A stretch of 64,000 nucleotides of DNA, from contig NZ_CP159485.1 of the NCBI RefSeq assembly GCF_040515995.1, positions 2,480,001-2,544,000 on the forward strand, read 5' to 3'. The notes below the pieces were generated by a model, which was given only the letters and a program-made list of their open reading frames with translations, was not told the origin of the DNA and ran no database searches. The position numbers were made by a program, and so were the translations under genes. Of this stretch, positions 16,289-27,691 are shown piece after piece. The DNA is from Proteinivorax hydrogeniformans. GTDB lineage: Bacteria > Bacillota > Proteinivoracia > Proteinivoracales > Proteinivoracaceae. How positions within the stretch are numbered: the stretch's first letter is position 1; every line of letters begins with the position of its first letter.

Positions 16289-16564
16289 TTAATAAACATT
16301 TTCGTTTTCTTCGCTTACTCGCTTACTTTTTATAACATTATAAAGTCTCTCAATAAGTAATACAACAAACAAAGCGCCGGCAGCTATAGCAAAGTAGGTA
16401 ACTGTTTGACTTTCGTTAGATAAGCTAGTACCTGGATGTCTTACTATCAAAAAGTAAGCCCAACCACTGATAAAGGTTAAAAAAACTAAAACAAACATTA
16501 AACCTGTGGCGCCGATCCCTTTATATATTTTTTTTACTATATCAGAAATTCTAGATTTATTCAA
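16289..16564 (-). CDS. Small two-TM hypothetical membrane protein
   Basis: 91 residues, TTG start with a weak site; a much stronger AAAGGAGGTGA lies about 40 nt upstream with no start codon behind it. Two hydrophobic segments (about 18-38 and 53-72) and a charged C-terminus. Follows the transglutaminase gene by 57 nt. No family recognised. Confidence 0.55.
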   Translation of the reverse strand: MNKSRISDIVKKIYKGIGATGLMFVLVFLTFISGWAYFLIVRHPGTSLSNESQTVTYFAIAAGALFVVLLIERLYNVIKSKRVSEENENVY

Positions 16565-16621
16565 GTTTTATCCGCTACCTAAGTGAGTAGGAAACGGATC
16601 TTCACCTCCTTTATATTATGT

Positions 16622-18703
16622 TTATACCCTATTTTTAAAGCCTAATATTTTTTTTGCTCTATAATAAATAATCTTAAATAAATTAATGTTTTTATAACCT
16701 TTTTCTATCTCTTGATACTGAGAGTCAGTAACTTTTTGACCACCGTAGTAAACACCTTCAAATGTGCTTGTGATTTTTTGCAATAAGCTTTGAGGTAAGC
16801 CTGGTAATTTGTCCAATCTAGATTTGTATTCTAAAGGTGTCTCGCTATTTTTCTTACCCAGTCTACAAAACTTAAGTTTTGTTAGCAGTCTATTATACAA
16901 AACAATTGTAGCTAGCTCTCTACTTTTGTTTCTGTCCTTTCTTTTGGCATTGTAATAACCAATGCTGGAGGCTGAAATCAAAAGTATGACGCTTCCCCAA
17001 AATATTATTGAAGATATTTTAGTTTCTTCATCACCATTGTCGGTGCTATCATCGTCATGACCAGCTTCGCGATCTAAATCATCATTTTCTAAGTCATCCT
17101 GCCCATCTATATCTATATCGTCTAAGCTTCCATCCTCTTCCTCTGCTACACCGTGATGTACAAAACCGGGGGTAGGTTCAAATGGCACCCATCCACTGTT
17201 ATCAATATAAACTTCCGGCCATGCATGAGCATTTTCCCTTTTAATGATATAATGGTCACCTTGTAAGGTGCCGCTGTTAAACCCAGATACCCAGCGAGAC
17301 TCTATACCCGCTAACCTTGCCATAACGACAAACGCACTAGCAAAGTGGGAACAATATCCTTGCTCCTGGGTGAAAAGAAACTCTTCCACTAAATCTTCTC
17401 CTTCTTCTGGGGGGTAAACATCTAAAGAATACCTATAATTGTTGCGCAAGTGCGACTCTATTGCTTTAGCTTTGTTAAATGGACCTTCATGACCTTCTAT
17501 AACTTCTTCTGTCAGCTCAGCTACAGGGCCGTTTTCGTACCCTTCTGGAAGTTGTAGCGCCTCTGGAATTGAATCTGATCGAAACTGCTGCTTTTTAAGA
17601 AACTCTATATCCCAGTTGGCGATATGGCTGACAAACCGATAGCTATCTCCCGCAGACAATCTATTGTTAATTTCAAGTTCTCTAAAATTGCTTATTGAAA
17701 TGGTGGGGTTTTGGTCCATGTAAATTGCTTCGGTATTGCCAGGTGTAAAAAGTACATTGTAGCTACCACTTAAAACCTCTACTTCTCCTTCTACAACTGT
17801 GTACTCAACACCTTCTTTTTTTGATATAGGGAGAGAAGTTGGAAAATAAAGCTCTGATTCAATTTGTGGGGGTTCCGACCAACCTCGCCCGTTGTATACA
17901 TATCTGTAGTGCCCCCTTAGATAATGAGGTTCATCAGTAGTCACTTGTAATACAGGAGTATCATCCATCTCCAAAGCATACCCCAGTATTTCATCGCTAG
18001 TGCTATAACCAGATTCTCTTATCTCACCATGCCCGCTATTTGGAGACGTTGCTCCTTTTGTATCTTGAAAACTATCAACAAGTTCCTCGACGGTCTGTAT
18101 CCCCTGCAGCGGCCTATCAAAAGTCCAGCCAAATATAAAGAAGATAAGGACTACTATGAGAATGGTTACACTAACCTTATGCCACGGTACAGTTAAGTAC
18201 CTTTTTTCCACATTTCTATCAGCTACTAAATATAAACCTAGTATTATAAATAGGTTGGCAAACGGCCTTTCGGTATAAATGCTAATTCCTATTAGTGCTG
18301 CACTGCCCAAAATAGTGAATATTAAATAAGCGTTTTTACCAGGTTTTTTTAAGAAAATTCGCTGAAGTAAAAAGGCCATGATAACACAACATACTGCACT
18401 AAATAAAGCAGAAACCCTATCAAAGCGCCCATAGAAAATAGCAATAAAATCTTCAGCTAAAATATCTATAATGCCAGTAACACCATAAGGGGACATCCCC
18501 TGTACATAAATAAAAGCTAATGCTATCTGAAAAAGCGTAACAACCCACTTATTACCTATCAATTTCTCAATCACCCAAAATAACAGTGTTAAAAATAGCA
18601 CTGCTATAAACCCTGGATTTCTTGCAGGAAACTGAGAATGGAAGGATAAAACAAAAAGCATAAACCAAATAATAGTCACAAATTTATTTAACCCTAGCTT
18701 CAT
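16622..18703 (-). CDS. Membrane-anchored transglutaminase-like protein (copy A)
   Basis: 693 residues of TgpA type: about six N-terminal TM segments (to about residue 200), an extracytoplasmic transglutaminase-like domain, one TM near 570-590 and a cytoplasmic C-terminal domain. Catalytic signatures are visible: Cys in QGYCSHFASAF, His in NAHAWPEVY, and the following GWVPFEPTPGF. The linker before the last TM is very acidic (DDIDIDGQDDLENDD). These proteins occur with MoxR ATPases and DUF58 proteins; the biological role is unclear, probably cell-envelope protein processing. Its start overlaps the DUF58 gene by 20 nt. Paralogue of 20976-23051. Confidence 0.85.
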   Translation of the reverse strand: MKLGLNKFVTIIWFMLFVLSFHSQFPARNPGFIAVLFLTLLFWVIEKLIGNKWVVTLFQIALAFIYVQGMSPYGVTGIIDILAEDFIAIFYGRFDRVSALFSAVCCVIMAFLLQRIFLKKPGKNAYLIFTILGSAALIGISIYTERPFANLFIILGLYLVADRNVEKRYLTVPWHKVSVTILIVVLIFFIFGWTFDRPLQGIQTVEELVDSFQDTKGATSPNSGHGEIRESGYSTSDEILGYALEMDDTPVLQVTTDEPHYLRGHYRYVYNGRGWSEPPQIESELYFPTSLPISKKEGVEYTVVEGEVEVLSGSYNVLFTPGNTEAIYMDQNPTISISNFRELEINNRLSAGDSYRFVSHIANWDIEFLKKQQFRSDSIPEALQLPEGYENGPVAELTEEVIEGHEGPFNKAKAIESHLRNNYRYSLDVYPPEEGEDLVEEFLFTQEQGYCSHFASAFVVMARLAGIESRWVSGFNSGTLQGDHYIIKRENAHAWPEVYIDNSGWVPFEPTPGFVHHGVAEEEDGSLDDIDIDGQDDLENDDLDREAGHDDDSTDNGDEETKISSIIFWGSVILLISASSIGYYNAKRKDRNKSRELATIVLYNRLLTKLKFCRLGKKNSETPLEYKSRLDKLPGLPQSLLQKITSTFEGVYYGGQKVTDSQYQEIEKGYKNINLFKIIYYRAKKILGFKNRV

Positions 18704-19886
18704 ATACTTTCCTCCCTTCGCTCCAAGGTAACATCTGTTCTAGAGACGTTATTGGGTGGATAAAGGGTAAACTAGTGTCAGTGCTCTGCTCTCCAATTAA
18801 GTATATTTTTACCAAAACCTTTTTGTTGATTAAGTTTGTAATGTATTTTTTTAGTTTCTCGTCAACGCATGTGGTTACTATAATTAAACTTGTACCCTTT
18901 TCAAACCTATAAGTGTTATACCTGCAAAAAGTTGCTAAAGGTATGTTCCCATCATTTCGGACAAGGGCCAACTTTTCCATAGCTTCTAATAAAAACTGTC
19001 CCTTATGTTTTTTTTCAACTTCCCATCGGTGGGCATTATTCATCATGACGCTAAAGGGTTCGCCACTATTCCCAAATGCATTAGTCACAGTGGCTGCGAC
19101 ACTGACACATAACTCAAATATCTCATTTGTTTTATTTTCATTTTCCTTATAACAATCTAAAATTAGATGACTTCTTCGATTTAAAGAAGGAATAAACTCC
19201 TTACTCATAAGCATAGAGTTTTTGGCGCTAGCTTTCCAGTGCACTAAACTTAGCTTGTCTCCATGCTGGTATTCACGTACGCCAGAAATCTGTGTAGTAT
19301 CATTTGTCTGGTATTGTTTTGGTCCACCTTGTTGCTGATTTTTTATACCAACAATGGACTCAGTGCTAACATTTATATACTTAGGATAAACTAAAATGCT
19401 TTCTGAGGATTTGATGACTTTCTTTATCTTTACAAGCCCAAAAAGATCCTTTTTATTTAGATAAATATCACCAAATAGGAGCTGCCCCCTCGGCAGGTCA
19501 CTCAATTTGTATACCAGTTCCCTCTCTTTAAATACAAAGGGCAACACGCCTTTTGCGTTCTCATGTTTTCTATGCTTTAACTTATAAATTAAAGGAAGAG
19601 AGTCAACTACCTCTGGTAAAAACGTAGGCATAAATATTCTGTTGTAAACTTTAATTTTTACCTCCATATCGTCCTCAGCAAAAAGCTTCTTGCGCTTAGC
19701 TATTATGCGCTCAGCTTTTATACCATGGAATGCTCTCAGCAAAGCGGTCATGGGAAATATACAAATTAAGGCTGTCAACCAAAAAAACTGTTCTACTCTA
19801 TGATGATTCAAAAAAAGTGTCCATATATAAATAAGGACTATGGCTGACAGCAAAAAGTAAATCCCCTTATTGTATTTAACCCTCAT
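18684..19886 (-). CDS. DUF58 family protein (copy A)
   Basis: 400 residues with two N-terminal TM segments (about 7-25 and 30-48) followed by a beta-rich region and the DUF58 core with the signature REYQHGDKLSLVHWKASAK. A von Willebrand-like fold is usual for this family, which partners MoxR ATPases. Lies 8 nt after moxR and overlaps the transglutaminase gene. Paralogue of 23048-24253. Confidence 0.85.
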   Translation of the reverse strand: MRVKYNKGIYFLLSAIVLIYIWTLFLNHHRVEQFFWLTALICIFPMTALLRAFHGIKAERIIAKRKKLFAEDDMEVKIKVYNRIFMPTFLPEVVDSLPLIYKLKHRKHENAKGVLPFVFKERELVYKLSDLPRGQLLFGDIYLNKKDLFGLVKIKKVIKSSESILVYPKYINVSTESIVGIKNQQQGGPKQYQTNDTTQISGVREYQHGDKLSLVHWKASAKNSMLMSKEFIPSLNRRSHLILDCYKENENKTNEIFELCVSVAATVTNAFGNSGEPFSVMMNNAHRWEVEKKHKGQFLLEAMEKLALVRNDGNIPLATFCRYNTYRFEKGTSLIIVTTCVDEKLKKYITNLINKKVLVKIYLIGEQSTDTSLPFIHPITSLEQMLPWSEGRKVYEARVK

Positions 19887-19894
19887 ATATGATA

Positions 19895-20860
19895 CTACCC
19901 TACCTGTTTACCAACTGGTACATCGGTACCATTTAATATTTCTCTTAGCACTAATTGTGGTTTTTGACCTTGCATGATTTCATCTGTATGGAGGATTATT
20001 CTATGGCCTAACACCTGCTTGAACATAGCCTTTACATCATCAGGAATCACGTACCCTCTTCCACTTAGCAGCGCTTTAGACTTTGAGGCTTTTATAAGGG
20101 CCAATGCTGCTCTAGGGCTTCCTCCTAAGTATATTGCTGGATGCTCTCTAGTTTTCCTAACTAAATCTACAATATAGTCTATAAGCTCGTCACTTGTATT
20201 TATATCATCAACTCTTTTTTGTAAACTTTTGAGCTGTTCGATGCTAACAGTTTGTTCAGGGTCTAGCCGCTCTAATGGATGTTCTCCTTTTAGTTGCGAG
20301 TTTATTATTTGCTTTTCTCCATTTACAGAAGGGTATCCTATGGAACACCTTATCATAAATCTATCTAATTGCGCCTCTGGCAAATTATATGTTCCTTCAT
20401 GCTCAATGGGGTTTTGAGTTGCGAAAACTATAAAAGGTTCTGGCAACTTATAGGTAGCCCCATCAACAGTGATTTGTTTCTCCTCCATCGCCTCTAATAA
20501 ACTTGCCTGAGTTTTAGGAGATGTTCTATTAATTTCATCAGCCAACACTACGTTGGCCATTACAGGCCCAGGCTTAAAGTCAAACTCAGTTGTTTTTTGA
20601 TTGAATATAGAAACACCGGTAACATCAGATGGAAGTAAATCTGGGGTAAACTGAATTCTTCTATTTGAACAGCCCATTATTTTGGCTAATCCTTTTACTA
20701 ATACAGTTTTCCCAATACCTGGAATATCTTCTAAAAGCACGTGACCGTTTGCCAAAGTAGCTACTAAAATATCTTCTATAACCTCATCTTTATCAATTAA
20801 AATTGTGGAAAGCTGCTTTCTAATACTTTCGATAACTTTTTTCTCCTCTGCATGTTCCAT
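19895..20860 (-). CDS. MoxR-family AAA+ ATPase
   Basis: 321 residues. Walker A GIGKTVLV near 48, Walker B LADEINR near 112 with the typical RTSPKTQASLLEAMEE, and sensor 1 FATQNPIE. MoxR ATPases act as chaperones with DUF58/VWA proteins. This single ATPase sits between two DUF58-transglutaminase pairs and probably serves both. GGGGGAAGGA site before the ATG. Confidence 0.92.
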   Translation of the reverse strand: MEHAEEKKVIESIRKQLSTILIDKDEVIEDILVATLANGHVLLEDIPGIGKTVLVKGLAKIMGCSNRRIQFTPDLLPSDVTGVSIFNQKTTEFDFKPGPVMANVVLADEINRTSPKTQASLLEAMEEKQITVDGATYKLPEPFIVFATQNPIEHEGTYNLPEAQLDRFMIRCSIGYPSVNGEKQIINSQLKGEHPLERLDPEQTVSIEQLKSLQKRVDDINTSDELIDYIVDLVRKTREHPAIYLGGSPRAALALIKASKSKALLSGRGYVIPDDVKAMFKQVLGHRIILHTDEIMQGQKPQLVLREILNGTDVPVGKQVG

Positions 20861-20975
20861 ATTCCTTCCCCCTCATTTTTTTGAATTTTAAATACATAAT
20901 AGCATAAAAGGCTGTTTTTCTCTACCAATATACTTTCTTTTTAAAAAAATAAGAAACTTCTTTTGCTTCCTTTTT

Positions 20976-23051
20976 TCATTTTTTAACCCCTAAACTATAT
21001 AACATCTTAGTTCTTAGCATCTTAAATATCGAAGCTGATTTCCTCTGAGATACTATCTCATCTCTCTCACTTTTACCTATTGATTGCTGCCCATAGTAAG
21101 CTTTCTCAAATGCATGCGTTAACCTAAGAACGATAGAATGTGGTATCCATGGATACTCATTAAGTCGATTTGAATACTCTAAGGGGGTCTCACTAAGTGA
21201 CCTAGCCATTTTAATACGATGTAACCTTTTGAGCACTACATGATAGGACTTAATAACAGCGGATTCATTGGACAATAACGCCTCTTTTTTTCCTTTTATT
21301 ATCCTAACTGCTAGTATAGCTAATAGCCCTGTTAGTAGTGATATTATGATAAACGTTACAGGGACATTAGTTTGGTTTGGATCATCATCTGTAGAGCCAC
21401 CTACCCAATCCCCTTCCTCATCCCAATATCCTTCCTCGATATGGTCGTGCTGATTTTCTCCTAAATCCCTCTCATATGAATCTGATTCATCTCTTGTTAT
21501 ATCCCTTGCTATATTTCTAAAACCTGGCGTGGGCTCAAAAGCAACCCACCCTGCATTGGCTATATAAACTTCCGGCCAAGAATGGGCGTTTCTTTGCCTG
21601 ATAATATAAGAATCTCCATCTCTTGTGCCGTGGTTAAATCCAGACACCCAACGCGCCTCTATATCAGCCAACCTAGCCATCACAACAAAGGCTGTGGAAA
21701 AATGTGCACAATACCCTTTCTGCTGGTTAAACAAGAAGTCTTCTACAAAATCTTGACCCTCAGCTGGTAATTCTACATCTAAAGAATATTGATAGTTAAA
21801 TCTTAAATATCGCTCTATAGCTTTGGCTTTGTTATAGGGTCCTTCTTCACCTTCTACTATTTCGTCAACTAGCTCTGCAACTGGGCTTTTACTATATCCT
21901 TCTGGTAAATCAAGGGCTATTTTATTTCTCTCACTTTTTCTGGGCTGCTTTGCAAGATACTCTTCATCCCAGTTTGGAATTTCACTATAAAACACATAAC
22001 TATCTCCTGTAGCTATAAAATCTTCAACATTCTCTACTTCTAACTCCTTAAAACTGCTAGTACTTAGGCGCGTAACTCCATCTAATTCTACTTTCTTTGT
22101 ATTGCCAGGTGTAAATAACACATCATATTGACCCCTCAGCACCTCTACCTCCCCTCTGACAGTAGTATATTCTACACCGTCCTTGTAACTGACAGGAAGG
22201 TCTGATGCCGAATGTGTTGTCGGTTGAAATCGATGCGTTCCAAGCCACCCTCTTCCGTTATAAATATAGCGAAAATGTCCTCGCAGATAGTGGTACTCAT
22301 CCGCTGACACCCTAAGCACTTTTGTATCATCCATTTCTAGTGGATGCCCCAACTCTTCATCATCAGTGCCATAGCCAGATATTCTAGCTCCCCCGCTTCC
22401 GATAGCCGGCAACTCTTCTATTACTTCTTTTATTCCATCTAGCCCTTTTACTTGATGGTCAATCGATAAACCAAGGGTTACTACAACAAGTATTGCCAAT
22501 AATATATAACCATTAGCCTTATACTTAGGCATCTTTAACGAATTCTGGTCAGAACCCATATTTGCAAGAATATAAAACCCCATGATAATAAAGATTCCAA
22601 CATGAACCTTTGAACCTAAAGTAACATAAATAAGATTCCATGCTATAACGCTTGCCCCGATAAAAATACCTAATACTACCGATATTCTTTTTGGGTTTTT
22701 TAAAAACAAATAGTGATAAATGAATGCTAAAAGCACGCAATAAATAGCGCTGAAAAATGGAGAAATCCTGCTAAAGTACCCAAAGAAAAGGGAGCTAAAA
22801 TCATTTATCAGCAAACTGATACTAGCTTCTATCGACGGCAGGTTAAGCAGTAAAAAACCAACGGCTAAAAGGATCTGAACTAAAATAGCCAACCAAGGTC
22901 TTTTAAGAAATCTTTCTGTCACTTTAAATAAAATAACAAGAAGTAAAATTACAGCAAAGCCTGGATTTTGGACAGGGAAAGGGGAGGTAAATATTAAAGT
23001 GAAAAATGAAAGCCATAATATAATTACAACCTTGTTGATATTTAGCCTCAT
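20976..23051 (-). CDS. Membrane-anchored transglutaminase-like protein (copy B)
   Basis: 691 residues with the same layout as copy A: N-terminal TM bundle, extracytoplasmic transglutaminase-like domain (Cys in KGYCAHFSTAF, His in NAHSWPEVY, then GWVAFEPTPGF), a late TM segment and a C-terminal tail with LSETPLEYSNRL as in copy A. The start overlaps the upstream DUF58 gene as ATGA. Sequence is clearly homologous to copy A but well diverged, so the duplication is old. Confidence 0.85.
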   Translation of the reverse strand: MRLNINKVVIILWLSFFTLIFTSPFPVQNPGFAVILLLVILFKVTERFLKRPWLAILVQILLAVGFLLLNLPSIEASISLLINDFSSLFFGYFSRISPFFSAIYCVLLAFIYHYLFLKNPKRISVVLGIFIGASVIAWNLIYVTLGSKVHVGIFIIMGFYILANMGSDQNSLKMPKYKANGYILLAILVVVTLGLSIDHQVKGLDGIKEVIEELPAIGSGGARISGYGTDDEELGHPLEMDDTKVLRVSADEYHYLRGHFRYIYNGRGWLGTHRFQPTTHSASDLPVSYKDGVEYTTVRGEVEVLRGQYDVLFTPGNTKKVELDGVTRLSTSSFKELEVENVEDFIATGDSYVFYSEIPNWDEEYLAKQPRKSERNKIALDLPEGYSKSPVAELVDEIVEGEEGPYNKAKAIERYLRFNYQYSLDVELPAEGQDFVEDFLFNQQKGYCAHFSTAFVVMARLADIEARWVSGFNHGTRDGDSYIIRQRNAHSWPEVYIANAGWVAFEPTPGFRNIARDITRDESDSYERDLGENQHDHIEEGYWDEEGDWVGGSTDDDPNQTNVPVTFIIISLLTGLLAILAVRIIKGKKEALLSNESAVIKSYHVVLKRLHRIKMARSLSETPLEYSNRLNEYPWIPHSIVLRLTHAFEKAYYGQQSIGKSERDEIVSQRKSASIFKMLRTKMLYSLGVKK

Positions 23052-24253
23052 CTCGCAACCCCCTTTAACTTATTTTCGTCATGAACTAAATCATTTAAAG
23101 AAAGAACCCTCTGTATATAAGGCGCGTTTTCATATTCACTGTTTGCCCCTACTAAAAAGACCTTTACAAAAATCCTTTTAGCAGATAGTTGATTAATAAC
23201 TTTTTTAAAGTGTGCATCAATTTCTGTAGTCACGATAAACAGCATGGTTTCCGGCTCAAATAGATAACTATTTGCCTTACAAAAAGCAGAAATAGGCACC
23301 TGACCATTTTTTTGGACTAAAGCTAGCTTTTGCATTCCCTCCTTAAGAAACTGATTTTTAGATCTTTTTTCTACATAGAATCGTTCATTATTGCTCATCT
23401 TCATTGCAAATGGTTGACTGCAGTGCCCAAATGAGTTTACTAACGTTGCAGCTACGCTAACAGCTAACTCAAACTTCTCATCGTACTTAACCTTATCATC
23501 TTCGTTATAACAGTTCAGAATTAGATTGCTTTTTCTAGTTAGATATGGGGCAAATTCTTTACTCATAAGCTTACGTTTTCTCGCTGTTGCCTTCCAGTGG
23601 ATAAGGCTAAGTTTATCCCCTCTTTGATACTCTCGCACGCCGGTAATTTGAGAGGTTTCTCTACCCATATATTTGTTATATACACCTTGTTGCTGCAGTT
23701 GATTTCCCACTACAGAATCGACTTTTAGGTTAACATATTTAGGATAAACTAAAATCCTCTTTTTAAGGTCTAGGATCTTTTCCATATCCACAAACCCTAG
23801 TAAGTCGCTCTTAAGAAGTTTAATGTCTCTAAATTCTATGGGCCCCCTTGGGACATTACGCAAAGTGTAAACTATCTTTTTGTTACCTATCACTAGTGGA
23901 AACACTTTAAATTGGTCAACTTCTTTGGGATATTTTCTATTATAATTTTTAGGTAGCGGGTCTAGCACCATAGGGAAAAAGGTTGGTATATAAAATCTAT
24001 TGGTAATTTTAATTTGAACATCAATGTCGTCATTTGTATAATATCTTTTCTTTTCGTGTAAGATTTTTCGGCTAACTGAAATACCATAAAGCTGTCTCAA
24101 AAGTGCCATGATTGGAAGTAGCATAGTTATACATGTAACCCAAAATAAACTAAGAATTATTTGACTATCTAAAAGTAAAGACCATAAATACATACCTATA
24201 ACAGCAAATAACAAAACTATAAGTTCGACATATCTAATCCTATAATTTACCAC
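23048..24253 (-). CDS. DUF58 family protein (copy B)
   Basis: About 401 residues when started at GTG 24253, behind GAAGGTGG, which lines up with the N-terminus of copy A; an upstream ATG at 24325 would add 24 residues with no homologous counterpart. Two N-terminal TM segments and the DUF58 motif REYQRGDKLSLIHWKATAR. First gene of the set DUF58-TG-MoxR-DUF58-TG. Confidence 0.83.
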   Translation of the reverse strand: MVNYRIRYVELIVLLFAVIGMYLWSLLLDSQIILSLFWVTCITMLLPIMALLRQLYGISVSRKILHEKKRYYTNDDIDVQIKITNRFYIPTFFPMVLDPLPKNYNRKYPKEVDQFKVFPLVIGNKKIVYTLRNVPRGPIEFRDIKLLKSDLLGFVDMEKILDLKKRILVYPKYVNLKVDSVVGNQLQQQGVYNKYMGRETSQITGVREYQRGDKLSLIHWKATARKRKLMSKEFAPYLTRKSNLILNCYNEDDKVKYDEKFELAVSVAATLVNSFGHCSQPFAMKMSNNERFYVEKRSKNQFLKEGMQKLALVQKNGQVPISAFCKANSYLFEPETMLFIVTTEIDAHFKKVINQLSAKRIFVKVFLVGANSEYENAPYIQRVLSLNDLVHDENKLKGVAR

Positions 24254-24390
24254 AGTAAAACTTCCACCTTCTTTCCATTTTAAAAGTTTGTCAAGACCTT
24301 TTCTAGTTTTGTTATATAATAGCACAAAAACTCAATGTTGACTATAATTTTCTGAAAATATAAAAATAGTTAATATAATGTTAAAATAAA

Positions 24391-24428
24391 AAAAATGGAG
24401 TCTTCCCCATTAGGGAAAACTCCATTTT
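24391..24428 (-). terminator. Terminator of groESL
   Basis: AAAATGGAGT.TTCCC and GGGAA.ACTCCATTTT arms with a following T-run on the minus strand, directly after the groEL stop. Confidence 0.85.
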
Positions 24429-24430
24429 AA

Positions 24431-26083
<1,653 letters not shown>

Positions 26084-26096
26084 TTATATTTAAATT

Positions 26097-26381
26097 CTAT
26101 AAAATCGCCAGTACGTCTTTTTCGCTTAAAATGAGGTACTCTTCTCCATCAATTTTTACCTCAGAACCTGCATACTTAGAATACATTACAGTATCTCCAA
26201 CAGATACCTCCATCTCTAACTTGCTTCCATTTTCTAACACTCTGCCACTTCCTACGGCTACTACCTCACCTTTTTGTGGCTTTTCTTTAGCGTTGTCTGG
26301 TAAAACAATGCCGCTAGCTGTTTTTTCTTCGCCTTCTACAGTTTTAATTACTACTCTGTCTCCTAAAGGTCTGATGTTCAT
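26097..26381 (-). CDS. groS: Co-chaperonin GroES
   Basis: 94 residues with N-terminal [11 protein letters not shown] and the mobile-loop region [18 protein letters not shown]. First gene of the operon, with GGAGGGG before ATG and CIRCE upstream. Confidence 0.98.
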   Translation of the reverse strand: MNIRPLGDRVVIKTVEGEEKTASGIVLPDNAKEKPQKGEVVAVGSGRVLENGSKLEMEVSVGDTVMYSKYAGSEVKIDGEEYLILSEKDVLAIL

Positions 26382-26413
26382 TTTATGTACCCCTCCTTAT
26401 TGAATTTTGTTTG

Positions 26414-26440
26414 TTAGCACTCACCATTATCGAGTGCTAA
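26414..26440. promoter_or_regulatory. CIRCE operator (HrcA site)
   Basis: Perfect TTAGCACTC-N9-GAGTGCTAA between the groES promoter and its start. HrcA binds this operator and represses until heat shock. hrcA is not in the window. Confidence 0.96.
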
Positions 26441-26452
26441 CATCTACTACAT

Positions 26453-26481
26453 ATTTTAGCCAATTTTTTTCCCAAAATCAA
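26453..26481 (-). promoter_or_regulatory. Sigma-A promoter of groESL
   Basis: TTGATT, 17-nt spacer, TAAAAT on the minus strand, with CIRCE starting about 13 nt downstream of the -10. This is the usual placement for HrcA repression. Confidence 0.7.
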
Positions 26482-26642
26482 GTATTTTTGAGATTTTTTT
26501 TTGAAAAGTTTTGTTACCTCAACAGCTTATAACATTCCCATATTTTTAAACATTATCCAAGGCCCATACTTTTTATGCCTCGAGTATAACCATTATAGTT
26601 ATTCAAAGATTTTAGAAAAACTGTACGTTTTGTCAAAAAATA

Positions 26643-26676
26643 AAAAAGGTTAACCATTTTAGGGTAACCTTTTTTA
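26643..26676 (-). terminator. Terminator after the fdhD-linked membrane protein genes
   Basis: AAAAAAGGTTA.CC and GG.TAACCTTTTTT hairpin with T-rich flank, 17 nt after the stop at 26693. Confidence 0.75.
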
Positions 26677-26692
26677 TACTCTTAATTTAATG

Positions 26693-27124
26693 TTAGTTTA
26701 AAGAAACATCCTTTTTACTTATAAAGTCCTTTGTCGCCGTTTTATATATCGCCTTTGCACCATATAAAGAAAGTACTGAGATACACGCCATAGTGCCCAG
26801 CTTACCACCCACGCCTTTAAAAGCATTTATAGAAACCACAAAAACAATGCTCAGAAAAACTAGTGCTACCGTCATTTCCATAAAGTTATTTACACGATTT
26901 TTTCCAGACATTCCTGCGTAAGATGCTGCAGTAACAGCTGATGCTAATGTCAGGCCTAAATCTGCCTCAAAAAGGTTTGGAAAAGTAATACCACTGATAA
27001 GCGCTAGTACTGCAGAGGCGAAAACCGGACCTTTTTTTAAATTATGGTTAATATAAAAAGTTAAAAGTCCACCTAGTATTGTTACAATGAAAACTTGTAG
27101 CATCGTTAAAGGTTCCAACTTCAC
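26693..27124 (-). CDS. Unidentified membrane protein B, linked to fdhD
   Basis: 143 residues, mostly hydrophobic, about four to five TM segments. Contains AASYAGMSGKN and GGKLGTMACISVLSL, which match AAFAGMSC and GGKLGTIAALSVLI of the upstream gene in the same order, so the two are related. No family recognised. A transport or membrane-partner role is possible but unsupported. Confidence 0.65.
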   Translation of the reverse strand: MKLEPLTMLQVFIVTILGGLLTFYINHNLKKGPVFASAVLALISGITFPNLFEADLGLTLASAVTAASYAGMSGKNRVNNFMEMTVALVFLSIVFVVSINAFKGVGGKLGTMACISVLSLYGAKAIYKTATKDFISKKDVSLN

Positions 27125-27130
27125 CCCTCC

Positions 27131-27691
27131 TTAAAGCATACTAAATATCATGGTGGTTATTAGGACAGATAGCGCTGCAATTGTTCCTAGTTTACCCCCA
27201 TAACCATTATAAATAGGCTGAACCTTGATAAATATAACTCCAACTAAAATTCCAGCTAAAAGCACCATGCTATAATTGCTTAACACAGTTGCGCATGACA
27301 TTCCTGCAAAGGCAGCCGTATATGCAACTACCGCTAAATCTTTTGGCAAAAATTGAGCCGCTAAGATTCCAACTATTCCAGAACCAACCATAGGATTTAA
27401 ACCTAAAGCCGGTGCCTCTAAAATGTCTGGGTCAGCCCCCAAAAAGAAAGCTAAAAAAGTTCCGCAAACTGCTAAAAGTATCATTTGAATACGTTTATCC
27501 ATGTTTCCACTCCTGCTCATCATTTCTATTTCTTGCACATGATGATAAACACCTATAGCATAAAGTATTCCTACAACAGCTAAAAGAGTTAGAAATATAC
27601 CATTATCCTCCCAAGTGACAACGGACCGATACATTAAAAGCACACCTGTTCCTATTAACAATAAAAAGGCTGGTAACCTTTTAGTCACCAT
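27131..27691 (-). CDS. Unidentified membrane protein A, linked to fdhD
   Basis: 186 residues with about six TM segments. Conserved small-residue motifs YTAAFAGMSC and GYGGKLGTIAALSVL are shared with the next gene, 6 nt downstream. The start overlaps fdhD by 11 nt, so it belongs to the fdhD transcript. I do not recognise the family. Confidence 0.65.
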   Translation of the reverse strand: MVTKRLPAFLLLIGTGVLLMYRSVVTWEDNGIFLTLLAVVGILYAIGVYHHVQEIEMMSRSGNMDKRIQMILLAVCGTFLAFFLGADPDILEAPALGLNPMVGSGIVGILAAQFLPKDLAVVAYTAAFAGMSCATVLSNYSMVLLAGILVGVIFIKVQPIYNGYGGKLGTIAALSVLITTMIFSML

